Of a stretch of DNA of 64,000 nt, positions 20,395-30,587 are shown piece by piece. This DNA comes from Neopestalotiopsis rosae (Eukaryota > Ascomycota > Sordariomycetes > Amphisphaeriales > Sporocadaceae). Each line of letters opens with the position of its first letter. The stretch's first letter is position 1. The notes beneath the pieces are model-generated. The model worked only from the letters and a program-made list of their open reading frames with translations. It did not search any database and was not told the origin of the DNA. The position numbers and the translations under genes are program-made. The stretch is from NCBI GenBank assembly GCA_023078685.1, contig JALGAS010000001.1, positions 4,650,001 to 4,714,000 on the forward strand, read 5' to 3'.

Positions 20395-22389
20395 TCAGAC
20401 CTTGATTTCTTTGAGGTCTGATACAGCTTTGGCTACTTCGTTGTGAGCCAGTTTTTCGCAGTGCCGACGGGTTTCTTCGCTAAGAGACTCTTCGGGCACC
20501 TCCTTGTAAAGCCGCCGGGATAAGTCGCGATTGATGATGGTATACTCATCTGCCGTGATACTGCCCGATTTATAATGTGGTTTCAATGCGGCCTTGATCA
20601 TGGCGCTAATACTTTCCTTCGTTTGAAGTGAGAGTGACTCGCGGGTTGGCGAAGATTCCGGTGAATGAGAAGTGTGGTTGAGGTCGGTATTGATACTGAT
20701 ATGTGTCTGCCGGCGAGGTTGGGGGTTACGGATATGCGATTGACGCGGTAACACTTGCTGAGGACGAGAGCGACGAGATGTTGATTCGGAATCACTCCCG
20801 CTCTGGTCACCGCCGTTGCGTATGCGGCTAGGTGAGAAGTTCGACATGGAAGGGTATATTGGTTCAATGTGGGATGACAAGGAAAGCGGAGACCCAGGTC
20901 TGTCAGCGATGCCTCGCGGTGGTGGCGTAGCAGAGAGAGCACGTGGGCTGCTTGGGCCAGAGGGCGACGGGGATCCAGCTGGCGATGATGCGTCTATCGA
21001 CGGTCGGGTCAATGAGCCGATAAAATTGCGAACATTTTCGTCGTCAGAGCCCTTGCTGGTTTCAACCTCCTTCAGAAGTGACGACAGAAAAGTAGGCGCG
21101 CCTCCTTGCGCAGAAATCTCAGGGCTTTGCTGCAATGGTGCCGAAGGCAACAAAGCCTGGTTTGCCCTCGATGATTCACCGGTCTGACGCGACGAAGAAG
21201 CTTCGCTAGCATTCGGCATGCGGCGGGTGCGAGGGCGCTTCAGTCGGCGTTCTGGTTCAGGGGCTGGCTCTCTTGGTGATGCACTTGCCGAGCGCGACTT
21301 TCGCTTGCGAAGGCTGTTGGAAGATGAGGCTTCGGAGCTAGCAGTAGCTTCCATGGCCTTCTCGAGTGCGCCCCAGGCCTTTTTCTCCTCAACCGTCTCT
21401 TGAGGAGGCGGTGGTGGGCGAGTTGGCTGGCGATGTTGCTGGGATCGATGGGTAAGGCCCCTTGTCAAATTTTCGGCAAAGGTATCACCTGCACCCAGGC
21501 GATTTGCAATATTAAGACGCTGTTGCCATCTTTCATACTCTTGTCGCTCCCGCTCCCGGCGATGCTGCGAGCGCCGCCAATTTTGTAGAGCCTCGTCATC
21601 GTCGTGGTTATCGAGGTCCAAGTCGAGTGCATCGAAAATATGACTGGCGATTTGGCCCCATGCGCCTTGCCACTCGTCTGATCTTGCCCTCCGACGTGCG
21701 CGGCGCATGGTCGCTTGCGTACGGGGTAGATAATCTGAGCGCCGATTTCTGAGCTCATCGTCATCGTCTGCCTCTTCCCATTCCTCTCCAGTGACTGCCC
21801 TATACTGAGCATTACATTCCATACACAGCCAGTGACCGCGCGGGACGCAGTCCAGACCTACACAGTAAGTGTGGTAAGGTGCATCGCAGCTGTCGCACAG
21901 CAGCGTCAGCTCTTCGTGGTCGGAGTTCTGGCAGATGATACAGGGTTGTGCGGGTTCGTTGTCTTCGGGGTTCTCGTCCAGCCATGCTTGGGCGTCGAAC
22001 TCGGCGACTTGCTTCTTGTCTTCGACAGTATACGATTCTAGCTTGGTGCCGCCAACTCTGTTGTAGACATGGACGAGGTTGAAAGATTGGCGACATATCG
22101 GACAGCTATTGGCCTTTCCTGTCCATTCGCGCAGACATGAATTATGTAAAATGTGGCCACAGATGTCAATTTCGGCAATTTTGGAGTCGTCATCGACAAC
22201 GGATTCAGCGTGGCCGTTTTCTTGCGTGGTGGTCGAGTGTGCGTGTACAGGTGCCGCAGCGGATTCAGGTACCGCAGACTCGCTTGGCGGCACCTTTGTG
22301 GCAGCCGCCTGCTCAACCGTGGGAGAAACAGAGCCCAGGACGGGCTGCTCGTCCAGATTTTCCAGACATACAATACATTGTTCAGCCAT
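20395..22389 (-). CDS. RING- and PHD-finger protein, Asr1/PHRF1-like putative ubiquitin ligase
   Basis: Intronless, 664 residues, ATG at 22389. The RING has C5 and C8, then a 68-residue acidic/Ala/Pro insert, then C77-G-H79..H82..C85 and C96-P-I-C99. A PHD finger follows with C150, C153, C165, C168, H173, C176, C189 and C192 (LLCDSCDAPYHTYC). The middle (about 200-590) is low-complexity: an RRARRRAR basic patch, glutamine/arginine-rich helices, Ser/Pro-rich disorder and likely nuclear localisation signals such as KRPRTRR. The last 65 residues (ALKPHYKSGSITADEYTIIN onward) resemble the conserved C-terminal helix of Asr1/PHRF1 proteins. In yeast Asr1, the RING-PHD protein binds phosphorylated RNA polymerase II and ubiquitinates it; this job is inferred from architecture only. 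The upstream leader is unusually long and pyrimidine-rich on the coding strand. Confidence 0.85.
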   Translation of the reverse strand: MAEQCIVCLENLDEQPVLGSVSPTVEQAAATKVPPSESAVPESAAAPVHAHSTTTQENGHAESVVDDDSKIAEIDICGHILHNSCLREWTGKANSCPICRQSFNLVHVYNRVGGTKLESYTVEDKKQVAEFDAQAWLDENPEDNEPAQPCIICQNSDHEELTLLCDSCDAPYHTYCVGLDCVPRGHWLCMECNAQYRAVTGEEWEEADDDDELRNRRSDYLPRTQATMRRARRRARSDEWQGAWGQIASHIFDALDLDLDNHDDDEALQNWRRSQHRRERERQEYERWQQRLNIANRLGAGDTFAENLTRGLTHRSQQHRQPTRPPPPPQETVEEKKAWGALEKAMEATASSEASSSNSLRKRKSRSASASPREPAPEPERRLKRPRTRRMPNASEASSSRQTGESSRANQALLPSAPLQQSPEISAQGGAPTFLSSLLKEVETSKGSDDENVRNFIGSLTRPSIDASSPAGSPSPSGPSSPRALSATPPPRGIADRPGSPLSLSSHIEPIYPSMSNFSPSRIRNGGDQSGSDSESTSRRSRPQQVLPRQSHIRNPQPRRQTHISINTDLNHTSHSPESSPTRESLSLQTKESISAMIKAALKPHYKSGSITADEYTIINRDLSRRLYKEVPEESLSEETRRHCEKLAHNEVAKAVSDLKEIKV

Positions 22390-22788
22390 CAGAACAGAAC
22401 TTCATGAAAAGTCTATGCTGATAAGTTGACATGTAATAGGGTGGTACTTTATATTTGAGTGTTGCAGTAGTTGTCGGTGATGCAGTAGATGAACGCAGCA
22501 AGCCGAAGGGTGTTTTCGGTGGATCAGCAGTGGTGGCGGACAGTAGTAGGTAAAGTTGTATGGCAGGTAGGTAATGTACCAAAAGTCAACTTGCTTAGGG
22601 GATCAAAGACACCGAGGGGCACGGAATAGGTTCCAGTCGAGGGGCAGGGGCAGAAGCGCTTGAAAGGATCCGTGCTTGTCAGACGTGGGGATGATGATGG
22701 GCAGCACTGCGTGGTAGCTGCGTAGTGTATTGCGCAAAAGAAAGAATGAACGGGGCTTGGCAGACGGTCGTTGTGCCAAAGAGTTTGG

Positions 22789-22791
<3 letters not shown>

Positions 22792-22824
<33 letters not shown>
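22792..22824. repeat. (CTG)11 / (CAG)11 triplet repeat
   Basis: Eleven perfect CTG units on the plus strand (CAG on the minus strand) lie about 400 bases upstream of the RING-PHD start codon. On the minus strand they would encode Gln in an open frame I do not believe is a gene. Length polymorphism between strains is likely. Confidence 0.95.
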
Positions 22825-23040
22825 ATGTTTTCTCCAGGCGTGTTGTACTGTGTGTATGGGACGGCAGAGCAACTCAGGGCGGCCGAGGCGGGTGACAGTA
22901 AAGTTTAAAAGAACCACCACCACACAGATTTGACAGGTATGGATTTCGACGAACGCAGCAAAAGGCTCGGATGGGCTTTCGAACGACGAGTGCAGGAGAG
23001 TACCGGTATGTAATAACGAGATAGTAAAGTAGGCGAGAGG

Positions 23041-23086
23041 ATTTGGGGGTATGTATCGAAAGGATTTGGGGGTATGTATCGAAAGG
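23041..23086. repeat. Perfect 23-base tandem duplication
   Basis: Two identical, directly adjacent copies of a 23-base unit (23041-23063 and 23064-23086), each beginning ATTTGGGGGTATG and ending AAAGG. No divergence between copies suggests a recent duplication. Confidence 0.95.
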
Positions 23087-24250
23087 ATCAATGTATGACT
23101 TGCGGGCCTAGGTGGAGGCTGGTAACAAGCTCTCCTACGAAAAGAGCTGCCGGAAAATTGTCGATGATCAAAGGTCAGCTTTTTGGCGTCTTTTGATGGT
23201 GGCCAATTTGGGGTACTGGGCTCCTGGTAGCAGCGATTTTTGGTTAGATCATATAGGCAACGAGGCAGCAGCGGAAGATTTGCATGGGCATATGGTGTGG
23301 GTTTCAAAGACGAGTGAAGGAAGTAATAAATGTAGAGAGGCAATGGAGGTGGGATTGATTGGCCGTTGTGATTGTGGTAGTGTATGTACGTAGGCAGGCA
23401 GGTTGGCCAGGCAAGCCAGCCAGGTGTGCAATGTATAGACCGAAACCCACCCTGGCTTGCGAGTTAGGAGGAACGGAGTGACAGAAGGAGAGAGAGAGAG
23501 ATTGACTTGGGGGGACGAGTTCCAAGGTTTGATTTGGGAAGAAGGGAGTGCGTGAATGAGTGAGTGCGTGAGTGAGCATTCGACGGAACAAGGGCCCGTA
23601 CATAGATAGTACCGTACTGCGGCAAATCTGGACGGCCAGAAAGAAGCTGGCAAAAGCTGACAGTTGGGTAAAACAGAGAAGCTGCCTAGGCTCTGTAGGT
23701 TACTTCGTACATAGAACAAGAGTCTAGAATAAGAAAAGGTCGTGGCAAGCCAAGTACCTACATTAGGTGCCTGTTCGATCTGTAACCATCGATGATGACT
23801 GGAAAGCTGTACACTTTTGGGATGGGAAAACTCTCGTCTTGTGTGGTGTCTGTCTCGAGTCGGCAAGTCGGTTGTGGTAGAGAGAGACCATTCAGTTGCA
23901 GCGTGAAGGAGAGACCGGACGGATCTTGATGCACTAGGTGATAGCACAGGGAGCCGCTTAGCAGTACATAAAACTCCCAGGTACTGGAATCTTGGGCGTT
24001 TAGAGGGCGTTGGGCGCTGAGGGAAACGGGCAGCGGGCTCGCAATTCACGCGGGCTTTGACGAGTTTAGCGCTGCCTTGTCGGTCGAGGAGGCTTGTTGG
24101 CTTAGCGGACCCAATCAGCTGACCCACTAACGACATGTAGCCACACAAAACTCTTGGGCTAGTCTTGCCTCGAGCAAGGATGGACGCATCAAAGGAATGG
24201 ATCATACCAAGGTATACGAACCGGAACTGGAGAGGACGGTAGGCTGCTTG

Positions 24251-26559
24251 TCAATCGGTGAAGGACGTTTGAAACAAAGAAAGAAAATTTTGGAAAAAAA
24301 AATTCAAGGATTTGAGAAATTAACCACCGAGTTCTGGGAATAGCAATGAATAGTTGAATTGTTGGCGAATCTCTGTGTTCGCCCTTTGCTGATGCGATGT
24401 GTAATCGAGTTGGTGCCAGGAATATGTATACAGCAGGGATTTGAGCTCCCGAGGCCTAGGCAATTTATGTATGTACGTACCTTTTTCATGTGTACGAAAG
24501 TGTAGTGAATCACTCTTGCAAGCTTGTTCGAGGAACCGTCCAGGCTCGAATCAAAATCCGTGACAGATTGGAGGTAGAAAGTTACGTAGGAAGGTACTCC
24601 GTACATTAGGTAGGTTGGTAGCCAGGTAGGTACCAGCCTATACCGTGTGTGCTGACCTGACGTTCCAGTCGATTCTCCGTATGCGCAAATGCAGCGTCAC
24701 TGGCCTTGTGCGCACTGCCCAATGACAAGGGGCCGTATTGTCAAATGGGGGACCACACCACCCTCCCTTATCCTGAAGCTACACAGACACCACGAATACT
24801 CTGGATACTAGCCTCCAACGCTCCAACAGAAGGGCAACGTTCAATTTTCGTGTGGGTGACCCAAGGACTCAGCAGCGCAAGAAGAGGTCGGTTGCTAGTT
24901 AGACGTATTGTCGATTCTCCAGCTCCCATTGCGCGTGACTGCTTCAATCTATAGTCTTTGTTCATAACGTGACGTGGATAATAATACATGTTCACAGTAG
25001 TGGTGAGGGTACGCATATGAATGGTGGAGCCGACATGGCAGTAGCAATCAACCAGTCGTCCACTCAGCCCGTCCTCGTGGCCCCAAGATAGGAACCTGCT
25101 CTTCTCGCGAAAGGCATCCGCTGCAACAACGGGAAATGGAGGCCGTTCGCCGCCAACTTGACTGGGTTGATCCGCCGGGGCCATCAGCACATCAGCACAT
25201 CAGCACATTGGCAAAGTACATTTACATGACCTCAGGTGAGTCTGGTCGGCAGCGTGAAAATCAGTCTCCTTGCTGCACGACTTGTCTACTATTTGGAGAT
25301 GAAAGTTTGGCTTGCACGCCGTGGCGCTAACAATAGGTCGACAATCGTACATGTGTAGATCGAGAACAGACACAGTCTCCAAATCTCTCCAAAAGAGAAC
25401 GAACGTCCACATGTTGCAATGCTCTGTTCGGCTGTGCTCTTGCTGGAGTAATACACGTACGCTTACTTGCACAAGGAATGCCGAATTACCTATTGCCTAC
25501 TTCCTTTGACAGACGGCCAACCCGTCCCCACAAGTCAGCCGCCATTCTCACTCACAACTTTTAATCTCGCCCTTAACTTCCCTTGCCGCGGTTTACAGCG
25601 GGTATGCCAAATTTCAAAAAAAAAGTTCGTGTTCCGAGTTGGACAAATGATACCCAAGAATTGTGAGATGGTGCAATGTCAATCCCAACATGCATCTTTA
25701 CGACATACGGCGCCCTTGCAGGGAGGCATTCGTTTCGCCAAGCAAAACCAGACACTGCAGACTGACCATGAGGGGGGTTAGCACGGCATATCAACTCAAC
25801 AAATGTGCCAGCCGCAGCGACGTCTCTGAAACAGGGCAGCGGCAGTTGCACGAGTTTCAGTGGCTCACTATTACATCGACAATTACATATCCACAATCGA
25901 AAGAATTGATATACCTACACAGTTTCGACAAACACACTGAGGAGATATTTTCATTCTTCCTATCGTAGAGCGATGAGCGGCCGAAAGATGCCCCCCCAGC
26001 GCTCGCATCGGGGTTTATTGCACGACTACGCAGCATTGTTGACACTGACGCCGAAAGATTGTTGGATGATCTGAGAGCAAATGCGAATTTTATTGAGCCG
26101 GCCTGTTCCATTGTAGATACCAGTGCACCAAGATCGAAGCATGGGGTTCTGTTGGCCACTCGCAGTTCGACTGGCGAGAAATGGAAATGTTCTCGGTGTT
26201 GGTCTCTTGGGAGAGTATGGAGTGGTAGAAAGACCTTCGGTAAGTATCTCTCACTGTTTCATACGATACATCTCACATGTAGCACACTGCAAATGCCCGC
26301 GCCGTACTCTGAAATGGAGTTCAGCGTTGCATTGCAATCAACAGTGCAAAATGTGGTCGGGATCTGGAATCTGGGATCTGAGATCTTTTGGTCATGTCTT
26401 TGTCATTGCTGGTCCATTGCGTCTCTCTCTAGAAACGGAGGTCGAGAACCGATCCGTACGGTGTCAACCTTAGAATGGTATGCGTAAGAAATCCGATTTT
26501 CCCTGTACAACACCGAAGCCAAATGCAGAAACCATTCCCACTCAACCGCTGTTAGGTCT
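24251..26559. other. Intergenic, 2.3 kb, no supportable gene
   Basis: This is the remaining 3' flank of the eL43 gene plus far-upstream DNA of the RING-PHD gene. A plus-strand frame at about 25969-26240 reads somewhat like protein and is followed by a good GTAAGT donor at 26239. It cannot be extended into a gene and no family is recognisable. Three 8-base units (ATCAGCAC) stand in tandem at 25183-25206. No RNA gene is seen. Confidence 0.4.
25183..25206. repeat. 8-base tandem repeat, three copies
   Basis: Three perfect copies of ATCAGCAC at 25183-25190, 25191-25198 and 25199-25206. It is a minor microsatellite in noncoding DNA. Confidence 0.95.
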
Positions 26560-27126
26560 TTAAACCTCAGCAATCTCTCTCAGACGACGCAGCGTTGATC
26601 GCATGGCAACGGCAGCGGGGGTCCTAAGCACGAGTGTTAGCATGTGTCGTACTCCTGCCTGGGCTGGCAAATCGTCCTTAAATCCAGACGCAAGATGCCC
26701 ATGAGCGATTCCACGTACGAGACGGTGTAGGCACCACCGGCAACAGTCTTGCGGCAAGATCTGCAGTTCCAGATACCGACGGAGTGGCGCTTGACGTTGA
26801 CCTTTCCGCAGAAGGTGCAGGTGTACTTGGCGTGCTGGGTGATTTCCATCTTCTTCACCTGCTTACGCAGGGAAGCACCATATCTGTAGTAATAAAATTC
26901 CCGTCAGCATTTCCGCTCTACTAGAATCTGATGTATGTCGCGGTATATCGGAGTGGGGGGTCTTGAGGGTGAGTTCGTGATGGCGGAAAATCGTGAAGAG
27001 AAGCGGATTTGGGCGCAATTCGTTCGTGATTTATCGGGCGGGTTGTTCGAGAGGCAGAAATATCGTGGCTACACACCTGGTACCGTATTTACCGGTCACG
27101 CCGACCTTCTTGGTGCGCTTGGTCAT
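26560..27126 (-). CDS. RPL43: 60S ribosomal protein eL43 (L43/L37a)
   Basis: Structural zinc-ribbon protein of the large cytosolic ribosomal subunit. Exons on the minus strand are 27126-27077, 26883-26720/26719 and 26623-26560. They join to a protein of about 92 residues beginning [20 protein letters not shown], the diagnostic eL43 N-terminus. The zinc ribbon is visible as CTFCGKVNV and WNCRSCRKT (two C-x2-C pairs, near residues 39-42 and 57-60), followed by [12 protein letters not shown] and the C-terminal [14 protein letters not shown]. The first intron (about 193 bases) interrupts the basic N-terminus after codon 16. The second (95 bases) splits the serine codon of AYTVS. Early introns of this kind are usual in fungal ribosomal protein genes. 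It is transcribed divergently from the oxidoreductase at 28340. Confidence 0.97.
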
Positions 27127-28339
27127 CTTGGCTGTTTTGTTCGGTGTTGTGTCGTGGGTTGTAGATGACCGAGTTGTGCGGACTGACGCTTCACTGAAAT
27201 TTCCGTGTCACTTCGTGGAATTTTGTCGGGCTGGCAAAAATTGGAGTGGTGCTCCTAGGGTTGCGTGTGGGAAAAGCGGATCAACAGATTGACCAGTCTC
27301 CGAGAAGTATTTGGTTGCAGGCAGGTCCGATCGAGACCAGACGTCAAGCCCCGCGCTAGCACTTTGGGTGGGCCTATATTTGAGGGGCAGTCCGATGTGT
27401 ACCCAGGCAAGCCAGGAAAGGCAGAGCCACAAATGGAGCAGTATTTTTTTCGACAAGCATTCCGTGCGATTTCAGTCGCAACAGCTCTTGCCAGCTGTCA
27501 GACTCAATCATCTATCTAGGTTAGATGATATGACGTCCCTTGCAACAGGCAATAACCATATTGTGCGTCAATTGCTATTAATACAGTACTGACAGAGGAA
27601 TAGCATTTGCGATTGGTAGAATCAAACATTGTGAGGCGAGATGACAAAGATCTGAAATGCACTGCGACAATTTTTGCAGCCTTTTTCAGCTAGACTTGCC
27701 AATACGGAAGCACCAACCAAGCCAACTAGCATCTGGCTCGGCTTTTGCTTATACTGTAGTTGATGACATGTGAGGACTTGTGATTCTAGTACTATGTACT
27801 GCAATCTAGAGGTGACGAAACAGATCTGCCTCTCTCCACAATTCCAGTACATGAAGACTTTTCATGTTTTGCTTTTGCAAACTCAACATCATCCGCTGAA
27901 TAGATCAAATGGGAACGTTTCAAAGTCCCGCATGTTGAAGCTCGGGATTGACACTATTGAATGTGGTTGAATACTCTGTAGCACCGGTTTTGGAGGTGCC
28001 GAGGCAATGTCGCATATACTTCCGTTCTGAGCAAGCCGCAAAACCGTCCGCAAATGCTCGGGGATCGGCTACATGTATTCCGCTGAAACCTTGACCATTC
28101 TCTAGAATTCCTTCTTGGGACCCTGAAAGAGACGTTCTTTGCGCATACCACCGTTGTAGACAACTATCTTGGAAGACTTTTGACGTGTATTGTGAGCCAG
28201 CCATAAGGACTCAGGTTGATACAGCCTCTATAGTGGAGACAGTACAAGCAGTCAACCTTTCAGCAATCTTCAACAGAACGTCACCACGCCTCAGGGCCAA
28301 ATCTCATAGTATCTTGACACATTGACTGCGAATTTCAGC
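27127..28339. promoter_or_regulatory. Divergent promoter region, eL43 / oxidoreductase
   Basis: 1.2 kb between two head-to-head genes. No further gene is seen; short open frames at 27208-27592 and 27920-28204 lack features. I cannot point to a specific ribosomal-protein promoter element. Confidence 0.5.
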
Positions 28340-29817
28340 ATGCCTACAAAGCAGCACGGGCGTCAATATGACGTTGTCGTGTTTGGTGCCACCGGTCAGC
28401 TCCACCACCTAGGTGTTCCTAGCCTTGGCAGAAGTCTAATGGAGTCTATCAGGGTATACTGGTCTGATGACGGCTGAGCATATCGCAGCTCGTTTTCCAA
28501 CAGACATTAAATGGGCAGTTGCTGGTCGATCAGCAGAGAAGTTGCAAAAAGTTGCGGCGGAATGCGAAACCATAAATGCCGACAGAATCCAGCCCAGTGG
28601 GTGACCGTGTCTGATCGCCATTATGATGAGGGATACTAACTATGCGCTTCAGAAATCGAAATCTGCAGCCTCAACGACGATGATCTGTTGGCGCTGGCCA
28701 AAAAGACCTTTGTGCTGATCACCACTGTTGGGCCCTACGCACAATACGGAGAGCACGCCTTCAAAGCATGTGCAGAAGCAGGCACACACTATATCGACTG
28801 CACTGGCGAAGCGCCATGGACCTTGAAGATGATCAAGAAATACGAGTCGCAGGCCAAGGACACAGGCGCAATAATCATTCCGCAAGGTGGATTCGAGTCT
28901 GCACCGTCCGACGTACTGGCCTGGGAGCTGTGTCGGACTATACGTTCTCAGCTGTCTGCTCCTACGGCTGATGTGGTGGTGGAACTGCACGAGCTCAAGT
29001 ATGTCCTTTCTCAAAAACGTCAAGCTGGAGCTCTGGATTGACGACGACAGCTCTGCACCTTCTGGGGGCACATTAGCCACTGCACTTGGTATCTTCGATT
29101 GCTTTAGCGCCCGAGAATTTGCAGACGCAATCAAGCCGTATGCCTTGTCTCCAGTCCCTCACCCACGCGGTACTCCTAGCCCCTCGGTCTTCTCCAGACT
29201 CACTGGTCTGTACCAAGTTCCCAATCTTGGGTTGCTTAGCACTTCGATTACCGCTGTAACGAATGCTCCCATTGTCCAGCGTACTTGGGGTGTATTCCAG
29301 CAGGAGCCGAGTCGTAAAGACGAGTTCTACGGTCCCAACTTTTCCTACCAGGAACTCATGAAGGCCAGAAACTTTGCTACTGGCATGGCCATGCACTATG
29401 GCGCCATGGTCGCCGGAGCGCTGCTCATGTTTGTTCCTCCTCTCCGAGCTCTTGTCCGCAGATTTGTCTTCCAGCCAGGCGAGGGACCCAGCAGAGAGGA
29501 TAGTGCGAAGGAGTATGTGGAGCTCAGAGGTATCGCCCACCCAGACCTGCCCAACAGCCGTAAGCAAGCCTTTGTCAAGGCGAGATACCGTGGATCTATG
29601 TATTATCGTAAGTGTGCTTGCCGAATGAGTTTCACTGCTTCCGCTTATAATGATATCAGTCACCGCGACATTAATTGCACAGGCAGCCGCTACCTTGCTG
29701 CAAGAAGACGTTGGATTGACTGGAGGAGTCTACACGCCAGCCAGTCTAGGCCAAGGGTATATTGATCGTCTGAACGAGAATGGATTTGAGATAGAATCCA
29801 AATTGCTGGATTTGTAG
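28340..29817 (+). CDS. Saccharopine dehydrogenase-like oxidoreductase (trans-acting enoyl reductase type)
   Basis: Exons are 28340-28394, 28453-28596, 28653-28998, 29051-29607 and 29660-29817, giving 419 residues. An N-terminal Rossmann fold is restored by the first splice: YDVVVFGATGYTG (GATGYTG at 16-22), followed by AVAGRSAEKL. Then come VLITTVGPYAQYGE, HYIDCTGE and the GFESAPSD segment, all typical of this NAD(P)-dependent family. The third intron (52 bases) must be removed to join ELHEL to SAPSGGT, the conserved substrate-side motif. A hydrophobic stretch at about 290-316 matches the single membrane-associating segment of animal SCCPDH and fungal relatives. It is not a lysine-pathway saccharopine reductase by length or motifs; in bacteria relatives reduce polyketide/lipid enoyl groups. 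The substrate is unknown. The exon 2 donor (GTGGGT at 28597) was chosen because the nearer alternative breaks the frame. Confidence 0.88.
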
Positions 29818-30587
29818 AGTTGTATCTTTATACTTGTAACTATTTTTTAAGAATTGATGGCAATTGACCCCGAACTAATATACTTGTTTTTTTTTCTTCT
29901 CGCTACCAAGGTCCAACTGTATTGGTTGTTTGTAATTCGTAGCTTTGAGGTGTACGGAGCAAAGTCTCCTATGGAGACTACGTACCTACTTGTGTAATAT
30001 GTACCTTCACATGCAGAAGAAACTTTGGTATTGACGCACTACACACAAGAAGCAAAGTCTCTGCTATATCGCAACCATGAAGTCAAAGACGGGTGAAGGG
30101 AGTACACCAAGCTTTATCAAATGGTCGGGTACTTTCGATAATTAATAATTATATCTATCTACCTGATCTATCTTGTATTGTATGACTGCCTTGCTTAGAA
30201 TGCAATAGCGTCAGGAGTTTTCCCCGCAAAAACAGCGCAGTGAGTGCAGGTGCAGGGATGCCAGCGTGCCGTTAGGCGATCTACCCAAAATTTCCAAGCT
30301 CAGTTTAGACGTCATCAGAAGGAGGGAGCACAACAAATATCATAACATTTCGGAAACCAGCGCGCGCCTCAAGCTTGAGAAACACGTCGACTTGCCCGCC
30401 AGTCGCAATCTTTTGTTTTATCGGAGGATATACCATTGTTTGTATGCTGCTGACGCACGCGACGGTGCTCGTCGTACCATCATAACCACGCATCGGCTCT
30501 AGCTGCCAGTGCCTCGAAGCTCCGACCGTCTTCTTGCAAAACTGGGCATCAACACGCGCGGCTGCAGCAAAGGCTTAGCTTTTGGAG
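29818..30587. other. Intergenic, promoter of the DUF155 gene
   Basis: 770 bases, AT-rich on the left and more GC-rich near the next ATG. No gene seen. Confidence 0.5.

Larger units (their letters stand above)
22390..24250 (-). promoter_or_regulatory. Pyrimidine-rich upstream region of the RING-PHD gene
   Basis: On the minus strand this stretch is rich in C/T with few stops, like long leaders or promoters of fungal genes. It contains an 11-unit CTG/CAG repeat, a 23-base tandem duplication and two overlapping, differently framed open frames: 184 codons at 22789-23343 ending in poly-Gln, and 318 codons at 23249-24205. Neither shows a domain. Their Ser/Leu/Pro/Thr composition is what C/T-rich DNA gives in any frame. 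I treat it as regulatory or leader sequence. Confidence 0.35.

Noticed and set aside
26884..27076. Possible snoRNA in the first intron of the eL43 gene
   Set aside because: Ribosomal-protein introns can host snoRNAs, but I could not find paired C and D boxes or an H/ACA fold.
29073..29663. 196-codon minus-strand frame
   Set aside because: Antisense to exon 4 of the saccharopine-dehydrogenase-like gene, whose plus-strand motifs are clear.
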